A stretch of DNA of 63,466 nt from an uncultured Prevotella sp. (GTDB lineage Bacteria; Bacteroidota; Bacteroidia; Bacteroidales; Bacteroidaceae), in contig NZ_CAMJFM010000016.1 in assembly GCF_946404925.1 (NCBI RefSeq), forward strand, positions 1-63,466, written 5' to 3'. A model generated the notes under the pieces. It made no database searches, had not been told where the DNA came from, and saw nothing but the letters and a program-made list of their open reading frames with translations. Both the position numbers and the translations under genes were made by a program. Shown here one piece after another: positions 9,923-17,049 of the stretch. The number at the start of each line of letters is the position of its first letter. Position 1 is the first letter of the stretch.

Positions 9923-11047
9923 ATGTTTTCAGACGAACTAAAAAATATCAGCTGGGATGAAACTACCCAACGTATTGCGTCGATGACCGATGTGGATGTG
10001 CGCCGCGCATTGGCCAAAAGTCGTTGCGATGTTAACGACTTCATGGCGCTGTTGTCGCCCGCTGCCGAACCTTATTTGGAGCAGATGGCCCGACTATCGC
10101 GCAGATATACCGAAGAGCGTTTCGGCCGAACCATGTCGATGTTCATCCCGCTCTATATCACCAACTCGTGCAGCAACTCGTGCGTGTATTGCGGCTTCCA
10201 CCGCGAAAATCCGATGGCGCGCACCATTCTCACCCCCGAACAGATTGAAGATGAGTATAAAGCCATCAAGAAACTGGCGCCGTTCGAGAATATCCTGCTG
10301 GTTACGGGCGAGAATCCAGCCAAGGCGGGCGTGCCCTATCTGGCCAAGGCCATCGACATAGCCAAGCGCTACTTCTCGAACATTAAAATAGAGGTGATGC
10401 CGCTAAAGATGGAGGACTATCGCGAGCTGACGCACCACGGACTGAACGGTGTGATCTGCTTTCAGGAGACCTACAACCGCGAGCACTACCAGCTGTATCA
10501 CCCCCGAGGCATGAAGAGCCGCTTTGAGTGGCGCTGCGATGGGTTCGACCGCATGGGGCAGGCCGGTGTGCATTCTATCGGCATGGGCGTGCTCATCGGA
10601 TTGGAGAAGGAGTGGCGCACCGATGTAACCATGATGGCCTACCACCTGCGCTATCTGCAGAAGCACTACTGGCGCACCAAGTACTCCATCAACTTTCCAC
10701 GCATGCGCCCGGCACAGAACGAAGGGTTCCAACCCAACTGCTTTATGACCGACCGCCAGCTGGCTCAGGCCACCTTTGCCATGCGTATCTTCGACCACGA
10801 CGTAGACATATCTTATTCTACGCGCGAGCCCGCGTACATACGCGATAATATGTGTACGCTGGGAGTTACTACCATGTCGGCCGAGAGCCACGTGAATCCA
10901 GGCGGATACCATACCTATCCGCAAGCGCTCGAGCAGTTTACCGTGAGCGATGAGCGTACGGCTAAGGTCATCAACACCCGACTGAAAGAGCTTGGACGTG
11001 AGCCGGTGTGGAAGGATTGGGATGCGAGTTTTGATTTTGTGAAATGA
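9923..11047 (+). CDS. thiH: 2-iminoacetate synthase (tyrosine lyase)
   Basis: 374 aa radical-SAM protein that cleaves tyrosine to dehydroglycine and p-cresol for thiazole synthesis. The CX3CX2C cluster is Cys83, Cys87 and Cys90 (NSCSNSCVYC). The C-terminal region has the ThiH block SAESHVNPGGY. It starts three bases after thiF and overlaps the next gene by 4 bp (ATGA), so translation is probably coupled. Confidence 0.95.
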   Translation: MFSDELKNISWDETTQRIASMTDVDVRRALAKSRCDVNDFMALLSPAAEPYLEQMARLSRRYTEERFGRTMSMFIPLYITNSCSNSCVYCGFHRENPMARTILTPEQIEDEYKAIKKLAPFENILLVTGENPAKAGVPYLAKAIDIAKRYFSNIKIEVMPLKMEDYRELTHHGLNGVICFQETYNREHYQLYHPRGMKSRFEWRCDGFDRMGQAGVHSIGMGVLIGLEKEWRTDVTMMAYHLRYLQKHYWRTKYSINFPRMRPAQNEGFQPNCFMTDRQLAQATFAMRIFDHDVDISYSTREPAYIRDNMCTLGVTTMSAESHVNPGGYHTYPQALEQFTVSDERTAKVINTRLKELGREPVWKDWDASFDFVK

Positions 11048-11580
11048 TAATCGTAATTACTCAACCATACTTTTTCCAGGGCGAGGCTGAGCGCATCGTT
11101 CAGCTACTGTCTGGAGGGGTTGTGGATATTGTGCATATCCGAAAACCTAAAACCAGCCAGGGCGAGGTAGAGCGGCTGCTGGATGCTATTCCTTCAGCGT
11201 TCTACTCGCGTCTGGTGCTACACGACCACCATCCTCTGGCCATTAAGTATCATCTGCGTGGGGTTCATCTCAATAGTCGAAATCCGCAGGCGCCTGAGGG
11301 GTTCGATGGGGCCGTGAGCATCTCTTGCCACTCGCTCGATGAATTGGCCGAGTGCCGCCAGAGGCCTTACGCCTATATGAGCCTGAGTCCTGTTTTTGAT
11401 AGTATCTCAAAGCCGGGCTACCATTCGGCATTTACGGCGCAGCAGATAGCTGAGGCTCGGCAGCAGGGACTGATAGACCATCGGGTGATGGCACTTGGCG
11501 GTGTGACGTTCGATAAAGTAAATGATGTTTTAGAAATGGGCTTTGGAGGAGCCATGATATTAGGCGACGCATGGAAGTAG
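11044..11580 (+). CDS. Second ThiE/TenI-family protein
   Basis: 178 aa, a short TIM-barrel member of the thiamine phosphate synthase/TenI family. HIRKP, LVLHDHHPLA, GVHLNSRN, SLSPVFDS and VMALGGVT mark the family strands. It is about 30 residues shorter than the ThiE at 6073..6693, and lacks the clear IIDDR and HLGKND blocks. A thiazole tautomerase (TenI-like) role or a subfunctionalised synthase is plausible; which one cannot be told from sequence alone. It overlaps thiH by 4 bp and thiD by 10 bp. Confidence 0.8.
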   Translation: MIIVITQPYFFQGEAERIVQLLSGGVVDIVHIRKPKTSQGEVERLLDAIPSAFYSRLVLHDHHPLAIKYHLRGVHLNSRNPQAPEGFDGAVSISCHSLDELAECRQRPYAYMSLSPVFDSISKPGYHSAFTAQQIAEARQQGLIDHRVMALGGVTFDKVNDVLEMGFGGAMILGDAWK

Positions 11581-12311
11581 TATTAACCATAGCTGGCAGC
11601 GATTCGTCGGCAGGTGCCGGCATACAGCAAGACCTTAAAACCATTACGGCACATGGTTGTTATGGTGCCACAGTCATCACATCTATCACCTCGCAGAATA
11701 CGCTGGGTGTGCAGGCCGCGCTGGCCGTGCCTGCCGGGGCAGTAGCCTCGCAGATAAGTGCGGTGCTTAGCGACCTTGAGCCTGCGGCCATCAAGATAGG
11801 TATGATACCCAATAAGGCTGTGGCCGAAGCCATTGTTGATGAGTTGAAACCCTATTTGCTGCAGCACCGCGTGCCTGTGGTCTACGATCCGGTGATGGTA
11901 TCCACCAGCGGGTTCGACTTGATGCAGCCCGATGCCATTCAGTATATCACCACTCAGCTCTTTCCGCTCTGCACGCTCATTACCCCCAATCTGCCTGAGG
12001 CCAAACGGTTGGGCGATAGTTTGAGCCACAATGCTTATCTGTTGAAGGGTGGGCATGCCGAGGGCGACGTGATGACCGATGTGCTACATCTGCCCGATGG
12101 CACACAGACAGAATACTCCACGCCGCGCATCACTACCCGCAATCTGCACGGCACGGGCTGTACACTCTCGTCGGCCATCGCCTCGCAGTTGGCACTTGGA
12201 TGCAATCTTCAGGAGGCAGTTTGTAGGGCTAAAGCATTTGTAACGGCAGCCATCAGACGCTCAGTTAATATAAGCATTGGTCATAAAAACGGGCCGATTT
12301 TGCTCGATTAA
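11571..12311 (+). CDS. thiD: Hydroxymethylpyrimidine (phosphate) kinase
   Basis: 246 aa ribokinase-fold kinase. It opens with LTIAGSDSSAGAGIQQDLK, the substrate loop of ThiD; VYDPVMVSTSG and LHGTGCTLSSAIAS supply the catalytic Asp/Cys region near the C-terminus. It phosphorylates HMP and HMP-P to the pyrophosphate used by ThiE. Last gene of the operon, overlapping the TenI-like gene by 10 bp. Confidence 0.95.
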   Translation: MEVVLTIAGSDSSAGAGIQQDLKTITAHGCYGATVITSITSQNTLGVQAALAVPAGAVASQISAVLSDLEPAAIKIGMIPNKAVAEAIVDELKPYLLQHRVPVVYDPVMVSTSGFDLMQPDAIQYITTQLFPLCTLITPNLPEAKRLGDSLSHNAYLLKGGHAEGDVMTDVLHLPDGTQTEYSTPRITTRNLHGTGCTLSSAIASQLALGCNLQEAVCRAKAFVTAAIRRSVNISIGHKNGPILLD

Positions 12312-12382
12312 AGGCTAAATTATGCCGAAAAAATGATTTTAATCAATAAAATGGTTAACATTTGTAAATAGAAGGAAAACTA

Positions 12383-12415
12383 TTTTGTTAGTTTTGGTTT
12401 TATGCGTACCTTTGC
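12383..12415 (+). promoter_or_regulatory. Strong promoter without a downstream gene
   Basis: TTTTG at 12383..12387 and TACCTTTGC at 12407..12415, spacer 19 bp, an ideal Bacteroidota promoter. The next genes in this direction are antisense, so it probably drives the small RNA candidate at 12419..12515. Confidence 0.7.
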
Positions 12416-12418
12416 ACC

Positions 12419-12515
12419 ACGAAAAGGTAACGAATAAGATTAAAAACTATCAGTCCATTAATTTTTTTTGACAGTGAAGGGCGGACGCTTTTTTAAGCGG
12501 TCCGCCCCTCCATTT
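12419..12515 (+). ncRNA. Candidate small RNA
   Basis: Predicted transcript of about 95 nt from the promoter at 12383..12415 to the GC-rich hairpin at 12479..12508. No reading frame with a start of useful length is visible. The first 60 nt are A/T-rich and could act as a seed region. The RNA lies between two convergent operons (thiD end and kinase end). Not recognised as any known family; the call rests on promoter and hairpin only. Confidence 0.4.
12479..12508. terminator. GC-rich hairpin between convergent operons
   Basis: GGGCGGAC pairs with GTCCGCCC, with an inner GCTT/AAGC extension around one bulged base. No clear T-tract follows on either strand, so it may be a factor-assisted or bidirectional terminator for the candidate RNA and for the kinase operon. 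Confidence 0.5.
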
Positions 12516-12543
12516 TCTCTGTATCGCAATCTGCCAGTTCTGT

Positions 12544-14607
12544 TTATTTCATCGGAAGCGTCATTACAAATCGTGCGCCATCGGTGTAGCTGGTGTCCAG
12601 CGTCACATCGCCATTCATGTGGCGAGCCAGCGATCGGGCTATCGACAATCCGATGCCGGTACCATCGGTATACTCATCCAGCTGGACAAACTCTGTAAAT
12701 ATGTTCTCTGTCTGGTCGGCAGGTATGCCTATGCCGGTATCCTCTACGGTAAACGTCACCTCTTTATCGCTCATGCCGATGATGATGGTTACGCGTGCTT
12801 TCTGGTCGGGCAGTGTGCCTTTGAATGCCAGCGGGTGCGTAAACTTCATGGCGTTGTCAAGCAGCATGGCCAGTGCCTTTACGGCAGCCTGCTGGTTGGT
12901 GCGCATCTGGGTGGTTTCGGCCTCGGGCTCTTCCTGCAGCTCCAGCACCAAGTGGCGTGCCTTGTTGATGCCGCACAGCTCTATGGCCTTGCAGGCCACC
13001 TGGGCTGGTGTGATACTGTCGTTGCACTCAATGTCGGCATCGGTGTTAATCAGGCTCAAATCCAGCATTTTGTCTACCAGCTGGGTTATGCGCTCGGTGT
13101 TTTCTACTATCTTCTTTCTGATGCTCTTCAGCTCTTCGCGGTCTATCTCGATATCTGTGTAGGCCAGCACTTGGCTGAAGCCCGACAGCACGTTGAGTGG
13201 CGTGCGCACTTCGTGCGATATCTGCTTGATAAACTTGTCTTTCATGCGGTTCGACTCTTCGGCGCGCTGGTTGGCCAGCTTCAACTGCTTGTTGGTAGCG
13301 TCGAGCTTGCGATAAGCGCGGCGGCGCATCATGCCATATATGTGGAAGAAGAGTAGCAATATAACCGTAATGACTACCACGGCCACCAGTCGCTGCTGCG
13401 ATAGCTCGGCCTCCTTCTCAACTATCCGGCGCTCCTTGCCTTCGGTGTCGTAAACCATTGTCAGCAGGTCGGCATCGTTTATCTTCTGGTCGGCCAGCGC
13501 CCGGTTGTAGTAGTCGGCTATCTTGTCGGCAGTCTGCATGGCCGAATCGCGTCGGCCAGCCAGCATGTTTGCGCGATACTTGGGTATCATGTATCGGCCT
13601 ATGTTCTCAAGGTCGCTCTTGTAGCCGTTGCTCAGCAGGAAGGCATCAAGATGTTCAAAGTTGCGTGCAGCCTCGGCGTATCGACCCGACCACATCAGGT
13701 ACTCGTTGTCGTTAACTACGTTGTACAGCTGCTTGGCGGTGTTGGTCTGCTTGTATAGCTTGTAGGCCTTTTCGGCCTCTTCCTTCTTACCTTCCTTGAT
13801 GGCCAGCAGCGCCTTGGTGTAGTTTATTTCGGCTCCCATCTCGTCCAGATATACCGAGTCGGGCTCGGGGTAGTTCTGGGCCATGGTGTAGAGCGAGTCT
13901 TGTATCATGATCCATCGGGCCACTTTGTAGAACAGCCTCTTTTGCATATAGGCCTTGGCCACAGCGTTCATGGTTTTCTGACACTCGCGCAGGTCAAGCG
14001 GACGGTTGTGATGCTCCAGTCGCTGGTGTACGCCCTTCAGCGAGCGCTGGAAGCTGATGGCGGCCGAGTCTTCCTGTCCCAGATACAGCTGACACTCGCC
14101 TATGATCTGAGCGATGTCGTGATGGTCGGTAAAGGTGGTGTAGCCTATCCATCGCAGTCGCTTGTCGGCCTTGTAGGCCTCGCGCAGCGCACGGTCGTAG
14201 CGGCGCATGTCGCACAGCATACGTATGTAGTTGTTGTACGAGTACACGTACGATTCTATGTCGGTCTGGGTCTTTATCTGCCTCAGGTCTAAGGTGTCCA
14301 GCTGGTAGTACAACTTGAGCGATGTGCTCTGCTGGTTCAGCAGGTTCAGGGTGATGGTGCGGTAGAAGATGTATTTGGATTTCGACACCTCGCCCTTGTC
14401 ATACAGACTGTCGATGGCGCGCAGCATCACCTCGTAGTCGCGCTCGTCGCTCAGCTTGTCGATGATCGAGTCGGCGCGGTTGAATCCTTCGGTTTCGTGA
14501 TACTCGTAGATACCTGCCGATTCAGCGTGTTTATGCCTGTTGCAGCTGGCGATGACGACCGCAGCCAGCAACAGCAAGATGATACGTGTATTAATATGTC
14601 TACTCAT
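12544..14607 (-). CDS. Sensor histidine kinase with extracytoplasmic TPR-like sensor
   Basis: 687 aa. N-terminal lipoprotein-like signal (AVVIASC), then a long helical TPR-like extracytoplasmic region (about 40-385), one membrane segment (VAVVVITVILLLFFHIYG), a coiled coil, a HisKA dimerisation domain with the phospho-acceptor in SHEVRTPLN, and a HATPase domain (LDNAMKF, VEDTGIGIP, GTGIGLSI). No receiver or DNA-binding domain, and no response regulator gene adjoins, so its partner lies elsewhere. It is the third gene of an operon with a phosphatase and a phosphoethanolamine transferase, suggesting control of envelope modification (inference). Confidence 0.9.
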   Translation of the reverse strand: MSRHINTRIILLLLAAVVIASCNRHKHAESAGIYEYHETEGFNRADSIIDKLSDERDYEVMLRAIDSLYDKGEVSKSKYIFYRTITLNLLNQQSTSLKLYYQLDTLDLRQIKTQTDIESYVYSYNNYIRMLCDMRRYDRALREAYKADKRLRWIGYTTFTDHHDIAQIIGECQLYLGQEDSAAISFQRSLKGVHQRLEHHNRPLDLRECQKTMNAVAKAYMQKRLFYKVARWIMIQDSLYTMAQNYPEPDSVYLDEMGAEINYTKALLAIKEGKKEEAEKAYKLYKQTNTAKQLYNVVNDNEYLMWSGRYAEAARNFEHLDAFLLSNGYKSDLENIGRYMIPKYRANMLAGRRDSAMQTADKIADYYNRALADQKINDADLLTMVYDTEGKERRIVEKEAELSQQRLVAVVVITVILLLFFHIYGMMRRRAYRKLDATNKQLKLANQRAEESNRMKDKFIKQISHEVRTPLNVLSGFSQVLAYTDIEIDREELKSIRKKIVENTERITQLVDKMLDLSLINTDADIECNDSITPAQVACKAIELCGINKARHLVLELQEEPEAETTQMRTNQQAAVKALAMLLDNAMKFTHPLAFKGTLPDQKARVTIIIGMSDKEVTFTVEDTGIGIPADQTENIFTEFVQLDEYTDGTGIGLSIARSLARHMNGDVTLDTSYTDGARFVMTLPMK

Positions 14608-14616
14608 TCTGATGAG

Positions 14617-16167
14617 TTATTTGAAAATATCGAAGTCTTTATCGTAAGCCGGCGATTGTATCGACAGCAGGTTGAGCACAGAGTGGAAGATGTAGTGCTG
14701 CTCGAGCACCTCGGGCAGGTTGGTCTTGTATTCTCTGAATCCGTCAGAGGTCCATACCAGGAATGGTATCTCGTACTGTACCTTGGGTGCCAGTTTCATC
14801 GGTATGCCGTGCATAAACATGTTGTTCTCGCCGAGCGACTCGCCGTGGTCGGATATGAAGATCATCGAGCTCTTCCAGTCCTTCAGCGATCGCAGCGTGT
14901 CTATCACGTTGCTCAGCAGATAGTCGGTGTAGAGGATGGTGTTGTCGTAGGCGTTCACCAGCTTGCTGGGGTCTTTCTCGCCCTCTTCTACGTTGCGCGC
15001 CACGGGCTTGTACACCTCAAACTTCTTGGGGTACTTGCTGGCGTAGTTAGGACCATGGCTGGTGGTGGTGTGTATCACTATCAGCACCTTGTTCTTAGGG
15101 CTCTGCTCTATGCGCTCGCGCAGACCGGCAAAGAGTATCTCGTCGTGCTTCCTGTCTACGTTGGGGTATCTTGGTGCCAGCTTCAGGTCGTTCTCATACT
15201 CGTCGATGTGTATGGGTGGTTCGCCCCAGTTGGTGGTGCGCCAAGCCACGTCGGCACCTGTGCGGAAGGCGTAGTTGGGTAGCGGCTCATACAGGTCGTC
15301 GCTGTTCTTGGGCTCCAGTATGGCTTTCACGCCGGCGGTGGTAAATGTGCCGCACGATGTAGCCTTGAAAACCTTCAGCCCCTGTTGCTTGGACAGTAGC
15401 GGATTGTTGGCGCGCTTGTAGCCGTACAGCTGGAAGTTAGCTCTGCGGGCCGATTCGCCGATGACCAGCACCACCACAGCTTTATCGTTGTCGGTAATCT
15501 TGCCGTCGGGCAGTTTTATCTCTTCGGCTTGCTTGTGCATTCTGATGCTGGTCACACGTATGCTGTTAACTACATACGACCATGGCTGCAACAGTCCGCC
15601 CAGCTCGGTGTCGTGTTCGCCTATCCACAGCAGTTGGTTGTAGTTGGCCACTATCAGCGCCAGCACAATAGCCAGCGATGTACCGCAGTACTTACCCATC
15701 TTCTTTGCCTTGCCATATACCACTGGCTGCAACAGACAAACCACGCCTGGCAGCACACCAAAGGCTATGATGAAGGCCCACAGCGACCAGCTGAAGAAGC
15801 CCGAGGCCTCAGAGTATCGGGTGTTGAACACGTTGCCGATGGTTATCTCGTCGATAATGATGTTATAGGTGATGATAAAGTACAGCGCCGTGGCGTTGAT
15901 GATGGCCAGTATCATCAGCAGTATGCGGCCGGCCATCCTCATCAGATACATGATGAGATAAGTCATCAGGAAGTTCACCAGCAGCATAATCACCACCAGC
16001 GATGCCATCAGGAACACGCGCACGCCAGTGCTCTGGTTGGTGTGCTCAACCACATAGTTAAAGAATGGTATGTTGTACAGCAGCATGCTGGCCACACTCA
16101 CTATGGCCGAGAAAGCAAATAGCGAGAGGGGGCGGTTGATCAGTCGTGTTATTTTAAGATTCTTCAT
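14617..16167 (-). CDS. Phosphoethanolamine transferase (EptA-like)
   Basis: 516 aa inner-membrane protein. Five N-terminal membrane helices (about 1-190) precede a periplasmic sulfatase-type domain. Metal and catalytic blocks are present: VIGESARRANF, the threonine of TSCGTFT as likely nucleophile, HTTTSHGPNY and ISDHGESLGE. Family members move phosphoethanolamine from phosphatidylethanolamine to lipid A or other acceptors, lowering sensitivity to cationic peptides. It overlaps the PAP2 gene by 4 bp and is 9 bp from the kinase gene. Confidence 0.9.
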   Translation of the reverse strand: MKNLKITRLINRPLSLFAFSAIVSVASMLLYNIPFFNYVVEHTNQSTGVRVFLMASLVVIMLLVNFLMTYLIMYLMRMAGRILLMILAIINATALYFIITYNIIIDEITIGNVFNTRYSEASGFFSWSLWAFIIAFGVLPGVVCLLQPVVYGKAKKMGKYCGTSLAIVLALIVANYNQLLWIGEHDTELGGLLQPWSYVVNSIRVTSIRMHKQAEEIKLPDGKITDNDKAVVVLVIGESARRANFQLYGYKRANNPLLSKQQGLKVFKATSCGTFTTAGVKAILEPKNSDDLYEPLPNYAFRTGADVAWRTTNWGEPPIHIDEYENDLKLAPRYPNVDRKHDEILFAGLRERIEQSPKNKVLIVIHTTTSHGPNYASKYPKKFEVYKPVARNVEEGEKDPSKLVNAYDNTILYTDYLLSNVIDTLRSLKDWKSSMIFISDHGESLGENNMFMHGIPMKLAPKVQYEIPFLVWTSDGFREYKTNLPEVLEQHYIFHSVLNLLSIQSPAYDKDFDIFK

Positions 16168-16835
16168 TTCTCCAGTTTCAATATTTTGTTTCTACTAAGG
16201 CTGTATACCAGCCATGGTATGGTAAAACCTATCATGCTGCCCACGCACACATCCTGCATGAAGTGCTGCGACAGATAGATGCGCGAGTAGCCGCCCAGTG
16301 CAGCCATGGCCAGCAGTACCAGCGAGCCCAAGCTGAACACCATCCACGTGCGCCAGTTGCGCTCACGGTTGGCGTGCAGATAGTAGTAGGCCAGCATGAT
16401 GGCGCAGCAGGTAAAGAATACAAAGAATGTCGATGTGTGGCCCGATGGAAACGAGTTGCTGTGGCGCATTTCTACACCATCTACCAGCGGCAACAGCATG
16501 TTGGGGTAGTCCTCGAACACCACTACCGGTCGCGGTGCGTGGTATATCAGTTTCAGTATTCTCACCACTACGGCGCTCGATAGTTCGCTCATGGCAAAGA
16601 AGATGGTGAGCTCCTTCCTCTTCCAAATCAGCGGTACCAGCGCCAGTATATACAGAGGCCACTCGGCCAACACAGAGTAGTATCTGAAAAATACATCCTG
16701 AAAACCGGTGTGATGCGAGTTCAGCATCATGTGCAGCTCGGGCTTGGGGTAGGTATAGAGCAATCCCAACACCACCGCCAGCAGCACCAGATACGCCACG
16801 CTGTACACCGAAAGTGTCTTAAAAATCGATTTCAT
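16164..16835 (-). CDS. PAP2-family membrane phosphatase
   Basis: 223 aa with about six membrane helices. The full PAP2 signature is visible: KLIYHAPRP (KX6RP), FPSGHTS and SRIYLSQHFMQD (SRX5HX3D). Candidates are a lipid A phosphatase of the LpxE/LpxF kind or an undecaprenyl-pyrophosphate phosphatase; being co-transcribed with an EptA-like transferase favours the former. The ATG at 16835 is used; an ATG 27 bases upstream would include the promoter. The start codon sits three bases after the -7 box, suggesting a leaderless mRNA. Confidence 0.88.
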   Translation of the reverse strand: MKSIFKTLSVYSVAYLVLLAVVLGLLYTYPKPELHMMLNSHHTGFQDVFFRYYSVLAEWPLYILALVPLIWKRKELTIFFAMSELSSAVVVRILKLIYHAPRPVVVFEDYPNMLLPLVDGVEMRHSNSFPSGHTSTFFVFFTCCAIMLAYYYLHANRERNWRTWMVFSLGSLVLLAMAALGGYSRIYLSQHFMQDVCVGSMIGFTIPWLVYSLSRNKILKLEK

Positions 16836-16838
16836 GGT

Positions 16839-16871
16839 GCAAAGGTACGAATAACTGCGCAATAAACCAAA
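16839..16871 (-). promoter_or_regulatory. Promoter of the PAP2-eptA-kinase operon, apparently leaderless
   Basis: On the minus strand TTTG (16871..16868) and TACCTTTGC (16847..16839) are 20 bp apart. Only three bases separate the -7 box from the ATG at 16835, so transcription should begin at or very near the start codon. Confidence 0.75.
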
Positions 16872-16883
16872 TAATTTGGTTAT

Positions 16884-16925
16884 TTTATAAAAATGAGTAC
16901 CTCCGAGCGCTGCTCAAAGGTACTC
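16884..16925 (-). terminator. Terminator after the DUF3987 gene
   Basis: GAGTACC (16895..16901) pairs with GGTACTC (16919..16925), with a nested GAGC/GCTC stem inside. On the minus strand ATTTTTAT follows. It ends the minus-strand unit that includes the DUF3987 gene, about 115 bases past its stop. Confidence 0.6.
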
Positions 16926-17016
16926 TGTTTTCTTTACTTAATGGTTAGCCATACTGCTTCGTCGCGGGCTTTGGCTTCTACTATTTTGTGCTTAATTACG
17001 CCAAGCCATTTGCATG

Positions 17017-17049
17017 TGCTTAATGTCACAAAATCACATGTCACAAAGT
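17017..17049 (-). repeat. 33-bp TTTGTGACAT-type repeat, copy 1
   Basis: Matches 20940..20972 in direct orientation with two mismatches, and 26427..26457 in inverted orientation with three. It overlaps the last codons and TGA stop of the DUF3987 gene. Built from two imperfect TTTGTGACAT units. Confidence 0.85.
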
